From positions 5,022,001 to 5,086,000 of the forward strand of contig NZ_CP108508.1 of NCBI RefSeq assembly GCF_035917275.1: a stretch of DNA of 64,000 nucleotides, given 5' to 3'. The DNA comes from Streptomyces sp. NBC_01237 (GTDB lineage: Bacteria > Actinomycetota > Actinomycetes > Streptomycetales > Streptomycetaceae). The notes below the pieces were generated by a model. That model had not been told where the DNA came from and did no database searches. It saw nothing but the letters and a program-made list of their open reading frames with translations. A program made the position numbers and the translations under genes. Of this stretch, positions 42,486-52,379 are shown piece after piece; position 1 is the first letter of the stretch; the number at the start of each line of letters is the position of its first letter.

Positions 42486-43285
42486 GCGGGGCGCGTGGGG
42501 CGTCCGGGGTGCCTGCGGCTCTCGGTGAGGCCGGGGGCCACGAGGGCGGGGTGCGGGTGCTCCCCGCCGGGCGGCAGGCGCTCCTGGTCGAACTGTCCCG
42601 CGGCGAACACGCCGAGGCGTTCCACGCCGAACTGCTCCGCCGCCGCGCCCGCGGTGAGCTCCCCGCCGTCCGCGAGATCGTCCCCGGCGCCCGTACGGTC
42701 CTCCTCGACGGCATCGCGGACCACACCCCCGACGCCATGGCCAGGTTCGCCCGCGCTCTCGCCTCCTGGCGGATACCGCCACTGCGCCGCGACACCGGTG
42801 CGGCCGTGGAGATCCCCGTCGTCTACGACGGCCCGGACCTCGCCGAGGTCGCCGCGGTCTGGGGCGTCGCCGCCGACGAGGTCGCCCGCATCCACTCCCG
42901 TACCGAATTCCGGGTGGCCTTCTGCGGCTTCGCGCCCGGCTTCGGCTATCTCACCGGGTTGCCCGAGCGGTTGCACGTGCCCCGGCGCACGACCCCGCGC
43001 ACCAAGGTCCCGGCCGGGGCGTTGGCCCTCGCCGGGCCCTACACCGGGGTCTATCCGCGTCCCTCGCCCGGCGGCTGGCAGCTCATCGGCCGGATGCCGG
43101 GCCCGGACACCCTGTGGGACCCGGCCCGCGAACCGGCGGCGCTCCTGGGACCGGGCACGCGCGTGAGGTTCGTCGCGGCGGCGGCGGCGGAGACGGGGAC
43201 GGTGACGGTGACGGGGACGGGGGACGTCACGGTGGAGCGGACGGGCGAGCGGGACGCGGACGTCGGGGCGGAGGCGCGTCGATGA
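42482..43285 (+). CDS. pxpB: 5-oxoprolinase subunit B (KipI-like)
   Basis: A 267-aa AHS1/KipI-family protein, subunit B of 5-oxoprolinase, working with PxpC on ATP-dependent activation. The hallmark stretch VAFCGFAPGFGYLTGLP and PRRTTPRTKVPAGALALAGPYTGVYPRPSPGGW is present, plus IPVVYDGPDL. Starts with GTG 42482 inside the pxpA stop. The C-terminal 30 residues are low-complexity Thr/Gly/Asp. Confidence 0.93.
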   Translation: MSGARGASGVPAALGEAGGHEGGVRVLPAGRQALLVELSRGEHAEAFHAELLRRRARGELPAVREIVPGARTVLLDGIADHTPDAMARFARALASWRIPPLRRDTGAAVEIPVVYDGPDLAEVAAVWGVAADEVARIHSRTEFRVAFCGFAPGFGYLTGLPERLHVPRRTTPRTKVPAGALALAGPYTGVYPRPSPGGWQLIGRMPGPDTLWDPAREPAALLGPGTRVRFVAAAAAETGTVTVTGTGDVTVERTGERDADVGAEARR

Positions 43286-44193
43286 CCCAGGTACTGGAGG
43301 TGATCCGGGCCGGTGCCCTGACCACCGTGCAGGACGAGGGGCGGACCGGCTGGGCGCACCTCGGGGTGGGCCGGGCCGGGGCCCTGGACGCGCCCGCGGC
43401 CCGCCTGGCCAACCGGCTGGCCGGCAACCCGCCCGGTGCGGCCGTCCTGGAGACCACGGTCACCGGCTGCGCGGTCCGTCCGGACCGGACCGTGGTGGCC
43501 GTCGTCGGCGGTGCGGTGTGCCGGGTGACGGTGGACGGCCGGCCGGTGGCCTGGGGCGCCCCCGTACGCGTACCGGCGGGTGCGGTCCTCGACGTCGGGC
43601 CCGCCGCGTCCGGCCTGCGCGGCTATCTGGCGTTCGCCGGCGGCCTCGTGCCGGAACCGGTGCTGGGCAGCCGCTCGGCCGACCTGCTCTCGGGGCTCGG
43701 GCCCCCGCCCCTGCGCGACGGCGACGTACTCCCGCTCGGCGTCCCGGCGGCGTACGGCCCACCGCTCCCCGACGCCGTGCCCTGGCCCGCCGCGCCCACC
43801 AAGCTGGTGCTCCCCGTGAGCCTCGGCCCCCGCCACACCTGGTTCACCGACGCCGCGCTGCGTACGTTCACCACCGCCGTGTACCGGGTCTCGCCGCACA
43901 GCAACCGCATCGGCCTGCGCACCGAGGGCCCGGCTCTGGTGCGGGCCCGCGAGGAGGAGCTGCCCAGCGAGGGCGTGGTGCTCGGGGCGGTTCAGGTCCC
44001 GCCGGACGGGCGGCCCGTGGTGTTCCTCAACGACCATCCGACGACCGGGGGTTACCCGGTCGTCGGGGTCGTGCCGGAACCCGCGCTCCCGGCGGCGGCG
44101 CAGGCCGTGCCGGGAACGCGGGTCCGGTTCGTGGTGGGCGGACAGGGGCCTCTTCGTCGCAACGCCCCGCTTCCGCGCCCCCGCTCCCTGTGA
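43282..44193 (+). CDS. pxpC: 5-oxoprolinase subunit C (KipA-like)
   Basis: A 303-aa AHS2/biotin-dependent carboxylase-like protein, subunit C of 5-oxoprolinase. Features are VIRAGALTTVQDEGRTGWAHLGVGRAGALD at the start and SRSADLLSGLG, SNRIGLRTEGP and DHPTTGGYPVVGVV later. ATGA overlap with pxpB. It converges with the copper ATPase gene; only 9 bp separate the two stops and no hairpin fits between them. Confidence 0.93.
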   Translation: MTQVLEVIRAGALTTVQDEGRTGWAHLGVGRAGALDAPAARLANRLAGNPPGAAVLETTVTGCAVRPDRTVVAVVGGAVCRVTVDGRPVAWGAPVRVPAGAVLDVGPAASGLRGYLAFAGGLVPEPVLGSRSADLLSGLGPPPLRDGDVLPLGVPAAYGPPLPDAVPWPAAPTKLVLPVSLGPRHTWFTDAALRTFTTAVYRVSPHSNRIGLRTEGPALVRAREEELPSEGVVLGAVQVPPDGRPVVFLNDHPTTGGYPVVGVVPEPALPAAAQAVPGTRVRFVVGGQGPLRRNAPLPRPRSL

Positions 44194-44202
44194 TCTCGCT
44201 TT

Positions 44203-46494
44203 CTACGATCCCGCCCTGAACCCGCGCAGTCGCAGCGAGTTGCCGACCACGAAGACCGAGGAGAAGGCCATCGCGGCCCCCGCGATCATCGGGTTGAGCA
44301 GTCCGGCCGCGGCCAGCGGCAGCGCGCCGACGTTGTAGGCGAAGGCCCAGAACAGGTTCGTCCGGATGGTGCCGAGCGTCTTGCGCGACAGCCGGATGGC
44401 ATCGGCGGCGGCCCTCAGGTCGCCCCGCACCAGCGTCAGGTCGCCGGCCTCGATCGCGGCGTCCGTCCCGGTCCCCATCGCCAGGCCCAGGTCGGCCTGG
44501 GCGAGGGCGGCCGCGTCGTTGACTCCGTCGCCGACCATCGCGACCGAACGGCCCTCGGCCTGGAGGCGCTTGACGACGTCGACCTTGTCCTCCGGCATGA
44601 CCTCCGCGTAGACCTCGTCGATGCCGACCTCGGCCGCGACCGACTCCGCCACCGCCCGGTTGTCGCCGGTGAGCAGGATCGGGGTGAGCCCGAGGGCCCT
44701 CAGCCGGACGATGGCTTCCGCGCTGGTGTCCTTGACCGCGTCCGCCACCTCCAGGACCGCCCGCGCCTCGCCGTCCCAGGCGACCGCGATCGCCGTACGG
44801 CCCGCGGCCTCCGCCTGCAGCTTCAGGCGCTCCAGCTCCACCGTGAGGTGGATCTCCCACTGCGCGAGGAGCTTCTCGCGGCCCACCAGTACCGCGTGGC
44901 CCTCGACGATGCCCTGGACTCCGAGACCGGGGACGTTGGCGAAGTCCTCGGGGGTGGGGAGTTCGCCGACCTCGGCGGTGGCTCCGGCGGCGACGGCCTG
45001 GGCGATGGGGTGTTCGGAGGAGTGTTCCAGGGCTCCGGCGAGGCGCAGGACGTCGGCTTCGGTGGTGCCTTCGGCGGTGTGGACGGCGAGCAGCGTCATC
45101 TTGCCGGTGGTGACGGTGCCGGTCTTGTCGAGGACGATGGTGTCGACGCGTCGGGTGGTTTCGAGGACTTCGGGTCCCTTGATGAGGATGCCGAGCTGGG
45201 CGCCGCGTCCGGTGCCGACCATGAGGGCGGTCGGGGTGGCGAGTCCGAGGGCGCAGGGGCAGGCGATGATCAGGACGGCGACGGCGGCGGTGAACGCGGC
45301 GGTGAGTCCCGCCCCGTTGCCGAGCCAGAAGCCGAGGGTGCCGAGCGCGAGGGCGATCACGACGGGGACGAAGACGGCGGAGATCCGGTCGGCGAGGCGC
45401 TGGGCAGCGGCCTTGCCGTTCTGGGCGTCCTCGACCAGCTTCGCCATGCGGGCGAGCTGGGTGTCGGAGCCGACCCGGGTCGCCTCCACGACGAGCCGGC
45501 CGCCCGCGTTGAGCGTGGCTCCGGTGACGGAGTCGCCGACACCGACCTCCACGGGGACGGACTCGCCGGTGAGCATGGAGGCGTCGACGGCCGAGGCGCC
45601 CTCGACCACGGTGCCGTCGGTGGCGATCTTCTCGCCGGGGCGGACCAGGAAGCGGTCACCGGTCTGGAGGTCGGCGGTCGGCATGGTCACCTCGCGGCCG
45701 TCGCGCAGAACGGTGACCTCCTTGGCGCCCAGTTCCAGGAGCGCCTTGAGCGCGGCGCCCGCCTTCCGCTTGGAGCGGGCCTCGAAGTAGCGCCCGGCCA
45801 GGATGAAGGCCGTGACCCCGGCGGCGGCTTCGAGATAGATGTTCCCGGCGCCGTCGCTGCGGCCGATGGTCAGCTCGAACGGGTGGGTCATGCCGACCAT
45901 GCCCGCCGTGCCGAAGAACAGGGCCCACAGCGACCACAGGAACGCGGCCGACGTACCGACCGAGATCAGGGTGTCCATGGTGGCCGCGCCGTGCTTGGCG
46001 TTGGTCCAGGCGGCGCGGTGGAACGGCCAGGCGGCGTACGTGACGACGGGCGCGGTGAGGGTCAGCGAGAGCCACTGCCAGTAGTCGAACTGGAGGGCCG
46101 GGATCATCGCCATCGCGATGACCGGCACGGCGAGCGCCACGGCGGTGAGGAGCCGCTGCCGCAGGGGCCGCAGCGCGTCGTCCTCGGCGCTCTCGCCGGG
46201 CCCGTCGTCCCCGGCGCGTGAGACCGGGGCGGGCTCCTGCGCGGTGTACCCGGTGGCTTCGACGGTGGCGATCAGATCCTCTACGGAGATGTCCGTGCCC
46301 CGGTAGCTGACCCTGGCCTTCTCCGTGGCGTAGTTGACGGTGGCCTCGACGCCGTCCATCCGGTTCAGCTTCTTTTCGATGCGGGCCGCGCAGGAGGCGC
46401 AGGTCATGCCACCGATGGCGAGCTCGACCTCTGCTGCGGCGCCGGTGGTACGGGCCGCGTTGCTGGCTGCGGGTGCGGCGGGGTGCGCGGACAC
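44203..46494 (-). CDS. copA: Copper-exporting P1B-type ATPase
   Basis: Pumps Cu(I) out of the cytoplasm. The 763-aa protein has an N-terminal HMA domain with GMTCASC (C32, C35), eight membrane helices, the transmembrane CPC motif in [16 protein letters not shown], the phosphorylation site [11 protein letters not shown] and [10 protein letters not shown]. The C-terminal helix contains the usual N-Y/M-S residues. The coding region is complete. Two CsoR-type palindromes upstream indicate copper-responsive repression; csoR itself is not in the window. Confidence 0.95.
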   Translation of the reverse strand: MSAHPAAPAASNAARTTGAAAEVELAIGGMTCASCAARIEKKLNRMDGVEATVNYATEKARVSYRGTDISVEDLIATVEATGYTAQEPAPVSRAGDDGPGESAEDDALRPLRQRLLTAVALAVPVIAMAMIPALQFDYWQWLSLTLTAPVVTYAAWPFHRAAWTNAKHGAATMDTLISVGTSAAFLWSLWALFFGTAGMVGMTHPFELTIGRSDGAGNIYLEAAAGVTAFILAGRYFEARSKRKAGAALKALLELGAKEVTVLRDGREVTMPTADLQTGDRFLVRPGEKIATDGTVVEGASAVDASMLTGESVPVEVGVGDSVTGATLNAGGRLVVEATRVGSDTQLARMAKLVEDAQNGKAAAQRLADRISAVFVPVVIALALGTLGFWLGNGAGLTAAFTAAVAVLIIACPCALGLATPTALMVGTGRGAQLGILIKGPEVLETTRRVDTIVLDKTGTVTTGKMTLLAVHTAEGTTEADVLRLAGALEHSSEHPIAQAVAAGATAEVGELPTPEDFANVPGLGVQGIVEGHAVLVGREKLLAQWEIHLTVELERLKLQAEAAGRTAIAVAWDGEARAVLEVADAVKDTSAEAIVRLRALGLTPILLTGDNRAVAESVAAEVGIDEVYAEVMPEDKVDVVKRLQAEGRSVAMVGDGVNDAAALAQADLGLAMGTGTDAAIEAGDLTLVRGDLRAAADAIRLSRKTLGTIRTNLFWAFAYNVGALPLAAAGLLNPMIAGAAMAFSSVFVVGNSLRLRGFRAGS

Positions 46495-46518
46495 GGGTTC
46501 CTCCCTGGCGTGGTCCTG

Positions 46519-46537
46519 GATACCCCTAGGGGGTATC
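46519..46537. promoter_or_regulatory. CsoR-like operator 1 before copA
   Basis: GATACCCC-TAG-GGGGTATC, perfect 8-bp arms, 25 bp upstream of the copA start. It matches the known CsoR pattern TACCCC...GGGGTA. Confidence 0.85.
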
Positions 46538-46552
46538 TAATGCTGCTTCATG

Positions 46553-46569
46553 TATACCCCTGAGGGGTG
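46553..46569. promoter_or_regulatory. CsoR-like operator 2 before copA
   Basis: TATACCCC-TGA-GGGGTG, a second, slightly imperfect copy about 34 bp from the first (roughly three helical turns), allowing two CsoR tetramers on the same face of the DNA. Confidence 0.78.
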
Positions 46570-46690
46570 TGAAAGGCAAGTGGTTCCGGGGAGGCGCCCT
46601 CACTCGTCTGCGGCGTGCGCTCGCGTATCTTCGCGGTCACGCGTTCACATGGAGAGCTGCGCCTTCAGGTGGCTGACCCGTAGGCTGACT

Positions 46691-46706
46691 ATTGGACTAG
46701 ACCTAT
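46691..46706. promoter_or_regulatory. dre-like site before cutC
   Basis: ATTGGACTAGACCTAT matches the dre consensus ACTGGTCTAGACCAGT at 12 of 16 positions, with CTAGACC intact. It lies 28-43 bp before the cutC start, in a good repressor position. Confidence 0.65.
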
Positions 46707-46733
46707 AGCTGTTATCTGGAGGAATGGGGATCC

Positions 46734-47423
46734 ATGAGCAACCGTGCAGTCCTGGAGGTGATCGCCCTCGACGCTGAGGACGCGGTCGCCGCACAGGCGG
46801 GTGGTGCAGACCGCCTCGAACTGGTCACCGATATGGCGGCCGACGGCCTGACCCCGTCCCGGGAGACCTTCGCGGCGATCCGGTCCGCCGTGGACATCCC
46901 CCTGCGCGTGATGCTCAGGGTGGTCGACGGATTCGCCGCCGGTGACATCGACCTCCTGCTGGAGAAGGCGCGGGAGATGCGGGCGGAGGGGGCCGACGAG
47001 TTCGTCTTCGGCTTCCTGGACGAGGAGGGCTACCCCGACCTCGTGACCGTCGAGCGGATTCTCGCGGAGCTGGACGGCTGCCGGTGGACCTTCCACCGTG
47101 CCATCGACCGGGCCGCGGACCGCGACGCCCTGCGCAAGCAGCTCGCGGACCTGCCCGGCCTCGACACGTACCTCACCGCGGGCTCGGCCGCCGGGGTCGA
47201 GGAGGGCATCCCGACACTCCTCGCCGAGGCGGCCCGCACGCGAGAGCCGGGCTACGAGCCGCAGATCCTGGTCGGCGGCGGCCTCCACCTCCACCACCTG
47301 CCGCGCCTGCTCGCGGCGGGCATCGACGCGGTCCACATCGGCGGCGCCGCCCGCCCGCGGGGCTGGTCGCACCCGGTGGCCGCGGCAGCGGTACGCGAGT
47401 GGCGCGAGGCCCTCGACGGCTGA
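46734..47423 (+). CDS. cutC: CutC-family protein
   Basis: A 229-aa TIM-barrel protein of the CutC family, named for copper homeostasis though its biochemical role is unsettled. The family start LEVIALDAEDAVAAQAGGADRLELV, TFHRAIDRAADR and the C-terminal HIGGAAR are clear. ATG 46734 follows GGAGG. It diverges from copA, which fits a copper role. The dre-like site in its promoter suggests control by amino-sugar status instead or in addition. Confidence 0.88.
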   Translation: MSNRAVLEVIALDAEDAVAAQAGGADRLELVTDMAADGLTPSRETFAAIRSAVDIPLRVMLRVVDGFAAGDIDLLLEKAREMRAEGADEFVFGFLDEEGYPDLVTVERILAELDGCRWTFHRAIDRAADRDALRKQLADLPGLDTYLTAGSAAGVEEGIPTLLAEAARTREPGYEPQILVGGGLHLHHLPRLLAAGIDAVHIGGAARPRGWSHPVAAAAVREWREALDG

Positions 47424-47433
47424 CGCACCGGTT

Positions 47434-47468
47434 CCGCTCCTCAAGCGCCGGAGGGGCTTGAGGAGCGG
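47434..47468 (+). terminator. Terminator after cutC
   Basis: Perfect 13-bp arms CCGCTCCTCAAGC / GCTTGAGGAGCGG, 11 bp after the cutC stop. Confidence 0.85.
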
Positions 47469-47511
47469 GGCGACTCCGGCCACTTCGAGCCCGTCCGGAC
47501 CACCACGGCCA

Positions 47512-47567
47512 CCTCAAGCCCGTCCGGCGATTGAGGACAAAAGGGGGCCCGGGGGCGAAGCCCCCGG
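47512..47567. repeat. Intergenic palindromic repeats
   Basis: CCTCAAGCCCGTCCGGCGATTGAGG (47512-47536) is a short palindromic element I recall as widespread between Streptomyces genes. CCGGGGGC-GAA-GCCCCCGG (47549-47567) follows, with a short T run. Together they fill the space between cutC and the helD stop and could terminate helD transcription. Confidence 0.7.
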
Positions 47568-47642
47568 TTTCGGGAAGGGGCGGGCAGGGGACAGCCCGCC
47601 GCAGGCGCCCCGCCCCATCTACCGCAGGCACCCCCGCCCCAC

Positions 47643-49715
47643 CTACCGCAGCGCCCCCGGCAACCCCCCCGCATGCAGCACCGTCAGCCCCGACACAGCC
47701 CGGGTGAGCGCCACGTACAGCCGCCGCAGCCCCGTCCGCTCGTCCGGCTCACCGTCGACCACCGCCGCCGGTTCGTCGAGCACCACGTAGTCGTACTCCA
47801 GGCCCTTGGCCAGCGACGCGGGCACCAGCGTCAGCCGTGACTCGGCGGTCGTCTCCTCGCCGGGGGACAGATAGGCGTGCCCCGCCGCCGTCAGCGCCTC
47901 GGCCAGTGCCGGAATCCGGGCGTCGGCCGCGATCAGCCCGATCGACCCCTCATGGCCCAGCGACTCCTCGCACGCCGCGACGACCGCCGCGTCCAGGACG
48001 TCCGCGCCCGCCACCTCCCGTACGACGAGCGAGCCCGGCGACTCACGTACCGACTCGACCGCGGCCAGGCCCGGTGAGATCTCCGGCAGCAGCCGCGAGG
48101 CGTACGCGATCACCTCGCGCGGCACACGGAAGCCCGCGGTCAGCTCCTCGACCACCGCGTCCGCCTTGCCCAGGTGGAACAGCGCCTGCGCCCAGCTCTC
48201 CGTCGACCACGGCGTCGTCCCCTGCGCGAGGTCGCCGAGCACGGTCGCCGAACCGGTCGAACAGCGGCGCCCCACCGCCCGGTACTGCATCGGGGACAGG
48301 TCCTGCGCCTCGTCGAGGACGACATGGCCGAGCGAGTGCGTACGGGCCACCAGGTCACCGGCCTCGTCGATCAGCACCGCGTCCGCCGCCGACCACTTCA
48401 CGGACTTCACGCTCCGGGCCGGCTTCGCCCAGAGGATCCGCTTCTGCTCGTCCTCGCTGAGCAGCCCCTTGGCGTGAGCGGCCAGGAACTCCGCGTCCGA
48501 CAGCAGCCGCAGCACCAGCTTGGCCGGGTCCACCGCGGGCCAGATCGCCTTCACGGCCGCCTTCACCGAGGGGTTGCGGGCCACCGCGTTCTGCACCCGG
48601 TCGTCGGGAGCCTCGCCGGCCTCCTCCATCCGTACGAGGACGGAGTGCGCGATCCGCTGCGGCAGCGCCTCGTGGGCGGCGCCGTAGCGCATGTCGCGGG
48701 CGAGCAGTTCGTCGACCATCTCCGCCAGCTCGTACGCGGGCACCCGCCAGCGGCGCGACCCGCGCACCACCACGACCGGTTCCGTCGGCGGCGTCACATG
48801 CGAACGGATCGCCCGCCGCAGCACCTGTGCCATCCGGGCGTCGCCCTTGATGACGGCGGCGGCCGCCTCGTCGGTGCCCCGGACCTCGACGTGCGCCGTC
48901 ACCAGGTCGTCGACGGTGGCCTGCTTCACCTCCAGCTCGCCCAGGGCGGGGAGGACTTGCTCGATGTAGTGCAGGAAGGACCGGTTCGGCCCGATGACGA
49001 GCGTGCCGGTGCGCGCGAGCCGGTCGCGGTGCGCGTAGAGCAGGTACGCGACACGGTGCAGGCCGACGGCGGTCTTGCCGGTGCCGGGACCTCCCTGGAC
49101 GCAGACCGTGCCGCCCAGGTCGCTGCGGACGATCTCGTCCTGCTCGGGCTGGATCGTGGCCACGATGTCGCGCATCGGCCCGACGCGAGGACGCTCGATC
49201 TCCGTCTGGAGGAGCCTGCTGGTCTGCGCGGCCTCCGTCGGGTCGGTGAGGTGCTCGTCCTCGTACGCGGTCAGCTCGCCGCCGGTGTAACCGAACCGGC
49301 GGCGCAGGCCGACGTCCTGGGGGTTCTTCGGGGACGCCTGGTAGTACGGCTGGGAGACCGGCGCACGCCAGTCGATGACCATCGGGTCTCCGACGGCGTC
49401 GTGCACATGACGCCGCCCGATGTAGAATTGCTCGCCCTCCGCGCCCTCGGCGAGTTCGCCGCCGACGGGGTGCAGATAGTCGAGGCGGCCGAAGAACAGC
49501 GGGGTGTGGGAGAGGTCGGCGAGCGCTTTGATGCGGTCGTCGATCTGGGCCTGGAGCACGACGGCGTTGACCCAGTTCGCGGTGACATCGCGGATGTCGA
49601 GGGCCTGGACGTCCTCGCGCATGGCGCGCAGGGCGGCGCGGGACGCGGCGAGATGGGCGCGTTCGTGTGCCAGGGGGTCGGTGGTGGAATCGCTTTCTGC
49701 TACGTGCGCGGGCAC
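47643..49715 (-). CDS. helD: HelD-like RNA polymerase recycling ATPase
   Basis: A 690-aa superfamily-1 ATPase of the HelD type. Actinobacterial HelD frees stalled RNA polymerase, and some homologues protect against rifamycins. It has a coiled-coil N-terminal arm (AHERAHLAASRAALRAMRE), Walker A GGPGTGKTAVGLHRVAYLL (about 205-225), VVLDEAQDLSPMQYRA (motif II) and the VALTRAVSGLTVLH end. The family usually runs 700-750 aa. I found no rifamycin-associated element upstream. A UvrD/Rep-like helicase is the alternative label. Confidence 0.87.
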   Translation of the reverse strand: MPAHVAESDSTTDPLAHERAHLAASRAALRAMREDVQALDIRDVTANWVNAVVLQAQIDDRIKALADLSHTPLFFGRLDYLHPVGGELAEGAEGEQFYIGRRHVHDAVGDPMVIDWRAPVSQPYYQASPKNPQDVGLRRRFGYTGGELTAYEDEHLTDPTEAAQTSRLLQTEIERPRVGPMRDIVATIQPEQDEIVRSDLGGTVCVQGGPGTGKTAVGLHRVAYLLYAHRDRLARTGTLVIGPNRSFLHYIEQVLPALGELEVKQATVDDLVTAHVEVRGTDEAAAAVIKGDARMAQVLRRAIRSHVTPPTEPVVVVRGSRRWRVPAYELAEMVDELLARDMRYGAAHEALPQRIAHSVLVRMEEAGEAPDDRVQNAVARNPSVKAAVKAIWPAVDPAKLVLRLLSDAEFLAAHAKGLLSEDEQKRILWAKPARSVKSVKWSAADAVLIDEAGDLVARTHSLGHVVLDEAQDLSPMQYRAVGRRCSTGSATVLGDLAQGTTPWSTESWAQALFHLGKADAVVEELTAGFRVPREVIAYASRLLPEISPGLAAVESVRESPGSLVVREVAGADVLDAAVVAACEESLGHEGSIGLIAADARIPALAEALTAAGHAYLSPGEETTAESRLTLVPASLAKGLEYDYVVLDEPAAVVDGEPDERTGLRRLYVALTRAVSGLTVLHAGGLPGALR

Positions 49716-50131
49716 GGTGTTGCCTCCGGCTCTTCAACGCAGGACGGCGGACCGTGCCGCTCCGGTGACGACGGAGTCGGGCGGTCCGCTCTCAAGGGGC
49801 GTTCGCATGGGGTACGCGCTGGGACGCGCGTACGGGCTGTCGGCCGGTTTCCGTCCGGCCGGCGGCGCTCCCCCGGCTGCCGGCATGAGGCCGGTACCAC
49901 GGTGCGGGAGGCGGGCAGACCGGCGATTGTATCGATCACCGCCCGTCCCGTCGAAACGGTATCCGCGCACGGTGTCCGCACGTTCGTGGCCCGGACGGTA
50001 TCGGCCGGTGGGCGTACAGCGGGTCGGCGACCCGTAGGGGACGGCGTGCGACCGGAGGTCTACCCGTGGGGGCGGCCGGTTCCGCCCGCAGGCCGACGCG
50101 TTCACGGGGGTGACCGGAGCACCATGGATAC
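49716..50131. other. 416-bp intergenic region with GC hairpin
   Basis: Lies between helD (minus) and a small plus-strand gene, so it should hold both promoters. A GGCCGGTTTCCGTCCGGCC hairpin (about 49850-49868) and shorter inverted repeats are visible. Open frames here lack coding character. Confidence 0.5.
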
Positions 50132-50320
50132 ATGAGCACAGTCACCCTGAACCCACGCAGGACCGGCCCCGCGCACGGCGCGACCGCGGCCACCGGTCAC
50201 CACCGGCCCCACCGTGTCGGCGACGCGCTGCGCGCCGTCAAAGTCTTCGCGCGATCGGCCTTCGGCGTCGTCGTCCTGGGGGAGTACGCGGAGGAGGCGG
50301 GAGTCCGCCGCACACGATGA
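50132..50320 (+). CDS. Small hypothetical protein
   Basis: A 62-aa basic protein starting at ATG 50132 with GGAG upstream (about 50116). The C-terminal half (DALRAVKVFARSAFGVVVLGEYAEEAGVRR) could form one amphipathic or short membrane helix. It looks like small conserved Streptomyces proteins of unknown role. The 170 bp to the next stop hold no further gene. Confidence 0.6.
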   Translation: MSTVTLNPRRTGPAHGATAATGHHRPHRVGDALRAVKVFARSAFGVVVLGEYAEEAGVRRTR

Positions 50321-50491
50321 GTACGCGGATCGCTCCGGCGTGCGTCCGCAGATTCCTCAGGCGTCCGCAGATCCCGCAGGCATGAGTGCGAGGCCGCAGA
50401 CGCCGCACAGCCGCCCCCGTCCCCGCCCTCGCCACCCGGCCGCTCCGTGCGGCCGCCCCCGAGCCGCGGCCCTCGCCCCCGGCCGCGCCGC

Positions 50492-52135
50492 TCAGTTGTC
50501 GGTCAGCAGCTCGTCCGCGTCGACGATCCGGTACGCGTACCCCTGCTCGGCCAGGAACCGCTGGCGGTGTGCGGCGAAGTCCTGGTCGATCGTGTCGCGG
50601 GCGACCACCGAGTAGAACCGCGCCTCGTGCCCGTCGGCCTTCGGCCGCAGCACCCGGCCCAGCCGCTGGGCCTCCTCCTGACGTGACCCGAAGGTGCCCG
50701 ACACCTGGATGGCGACGGTGGCCTCCGGCAGGTCGATGGAGAAGTTGGCGACCTTCGACACGACGAGGACGCTGATCTCGCCCTGCCGGAACGCGTCGAA
50801 GAGCTTCTCCCGCTGCGCGTTGCTGGTCTCGCCCTTGATGACGGGCGCGTCCAGGTGTTCGCCCAGCTCGTCGAGCTGATCGATGTACTGCCCGATGACG
50901 AGGGTCTGCTCGCCCTGATGCTTGCGCACCAGCGCCTCCGTCACCTTCCGCTTGGTCGCGGTGGTGGCGCAGAACCGGTACTTCTCCTCCGCCTCGGCCG
51001 TCGCGTACGCGAGCCGCTCCGAGTCCGTGAGATTGACCCGGACCTCGACGCAGTCGGCGGGCGCGATGTAGCCCTGCGCCTCGATCTCCTTCCACGGGGC
51101 GTCGAACCGCTTGGGCCCGATGAGCGAGAAGACGTCCGACTCGCGGCCGTCCTCACGCACCAGCGTCGCGGTGAGCCCGAGCCGCCGCCGGGCCTGGAGG
51201 TCGGCGGTGAACTTGAAGACGGGGGCGGGCAGCAGATGCACCTCGTCGTAGATGACGAGGCCCCAGTCGCGCGAGTCGAAGAGCTCCAGATGCGGGTAGA
51301 TGCCCTTGCGCCGCGTCGTGAGCACTTGGTACGTGGCGATGGTGACCGGCCGGATCTCCTTGCGCGTACCGCTGTACTCGCCGATCTCCTCCTCGGTCAG
51401 CGAGGTCCGCTTCACCAGCTCGTGCTTCCACTGCCGGGCCGAGACGGTGTTGGTGACCAGGATCAGTGTGGTCGCCTTGGCCTCGGCCATCGCCCCGGCG
51501 CCGACCAGCGTCTTCCCCGCGCCACAGGGCAGTACGACGACTCCGGACCCGCCGTGCCAGAACCCTTCGACGGCCTGCCGCTGGTAGGGCCGCAGCGCCC
51601 ATCCGTCCTGGTCCAGCTCGATGGGGTGCGCCTCGCCGTCCACGTACCCGGCGAGGTCCTCGGCCGGCCAGCCCAGCTTCAGCAGCGTCTGCTTGATCTG
51701 CCCGCGCTCGGAGGGGTGCACGGCCACGGTGTCCGGGTCGATCCGGGCGCCGACCAGCGGCGCGACCTTCTTCGACCGGAGGATCTCCTCCAGCACGGGC
51801 CGGTCGGTGCTGGTCAGCACCAGACCGTGCACCGGGTGCTTGGACAGGGTGAGGCGCCCGTACCGCGCCATCGTCTCGGCGATGTCGACGAGCAGCGCGT
51901 GCGGCACGGGGTAGCGGGAGTACTCCACCAGCGCGTCGACGACCTGCTCGGCGTCGTGCCCGGCGGCGCGGGCGTTCCACAGCCCGAGCGGGGTCAACCG
52001 GTACGTATGGATGTGCTCGGGCGCACGCTCCAGCTCCGCGAAGGGCGCGATCACCCGGCGGCAGGCGTCCGCCTGCTCGTGATCGACTTCGAGGAGCAGC
52101 GTCTTGTCGCTCTGGACGATGAGGGGTCCGGTCAC
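50492..52135 (-). CDS. XPB/ERCC3-like DNA repair helicase
   Basis: A 547-aa superfamily-2 helicase of the bacterial XPB type, thought to unwind DNA 3' to 5' in repair. It has an N-terminal XPB domain, Walker A PCGAGKT (about 203), DEVH box in VIYDEVHLL (about 296), LTATLVREDGRESD with the RED-type motif, and QRLGRVLRPKADG (motif VI). The GTG start at 52135 is preceded by AAAGGG. Gene neighbour on the same strand is a helicase-associated protein, a frequent partner. Confidence 0.92.
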   Translation of the reverse strand: MTGPLIVQSDKTLLLEVDHEQADACRRVIAPFAELERAPEHIHTYRLTPLGLWNARAAGHDAEQVVDALVEYSRYPVPHALLVDIAETMARYGRLTLSKHPVHGLVLTSTDRPVLEEILRSKKVAPLVGARIDPDTVAVHPSERGQIKQTLLKLGWPAEDLAGYVDGEAHPIELDQDGWALRPYQRQAVEGFWHGGSGVVVLPCGAGKTLVGAGAMAEAKATTLILVTNTVSARQWKHELVKRTSLTEEEIGEYSGTRKEIRPVTIATYQVLTTRRKGIYPHLELFDSRDWGLVIYDEVHLLPAPVFKFTADLQARRRLGLTATLVREDGRESDVFSLIGPKRFDAPWKEIEAQGYIAPADCVEVRVNLTDSERLAYATAEAEEKYRFCATTATKRKVTEALVRKHQGEQTLVIGQYIDQLDELGEHLDAPVIKGETSNAQREKLFDAFRQGEISVLVVSKVANFSIDLPEATVAIQVSGTFGSRQEEAQRLGRVLRPKADGHEARFYSVVARDTIDQDFAAHRQRFLAEQGYAYRIVDADELLTDN

Positions 52136-52379
52136 GCGCTTCGGCCCTTTCTGCGGGGGGCGGCCACCGATGTGGCCAAACGTCCAGTGTGCCGCATGCG
52201 GGCCGGATGGCGCGTGGCTCAGGCCACAGAGCCCCGCCGGCCGCGGGTGGGGAGAGCGGGTCGGCCGTCCGGACCGGAGCGGCGACACCCTGACCGTCAC
52301 GTGGAACGAGGGCGCCACGGGCTCGGAGACGTACGGGCGCTTCCACCGCACGGCCCCGCGTGCGCCGCACCGGCAGGTG

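Noticed and set aside
47643..49960. Rifamycin-associated element upstream of the HelD-like gene
   Set aside because: No long GGGGCTTGC-type inverted element was found in 49716-49960, so I do not call it a HelR-type rifamycin resistance gene.
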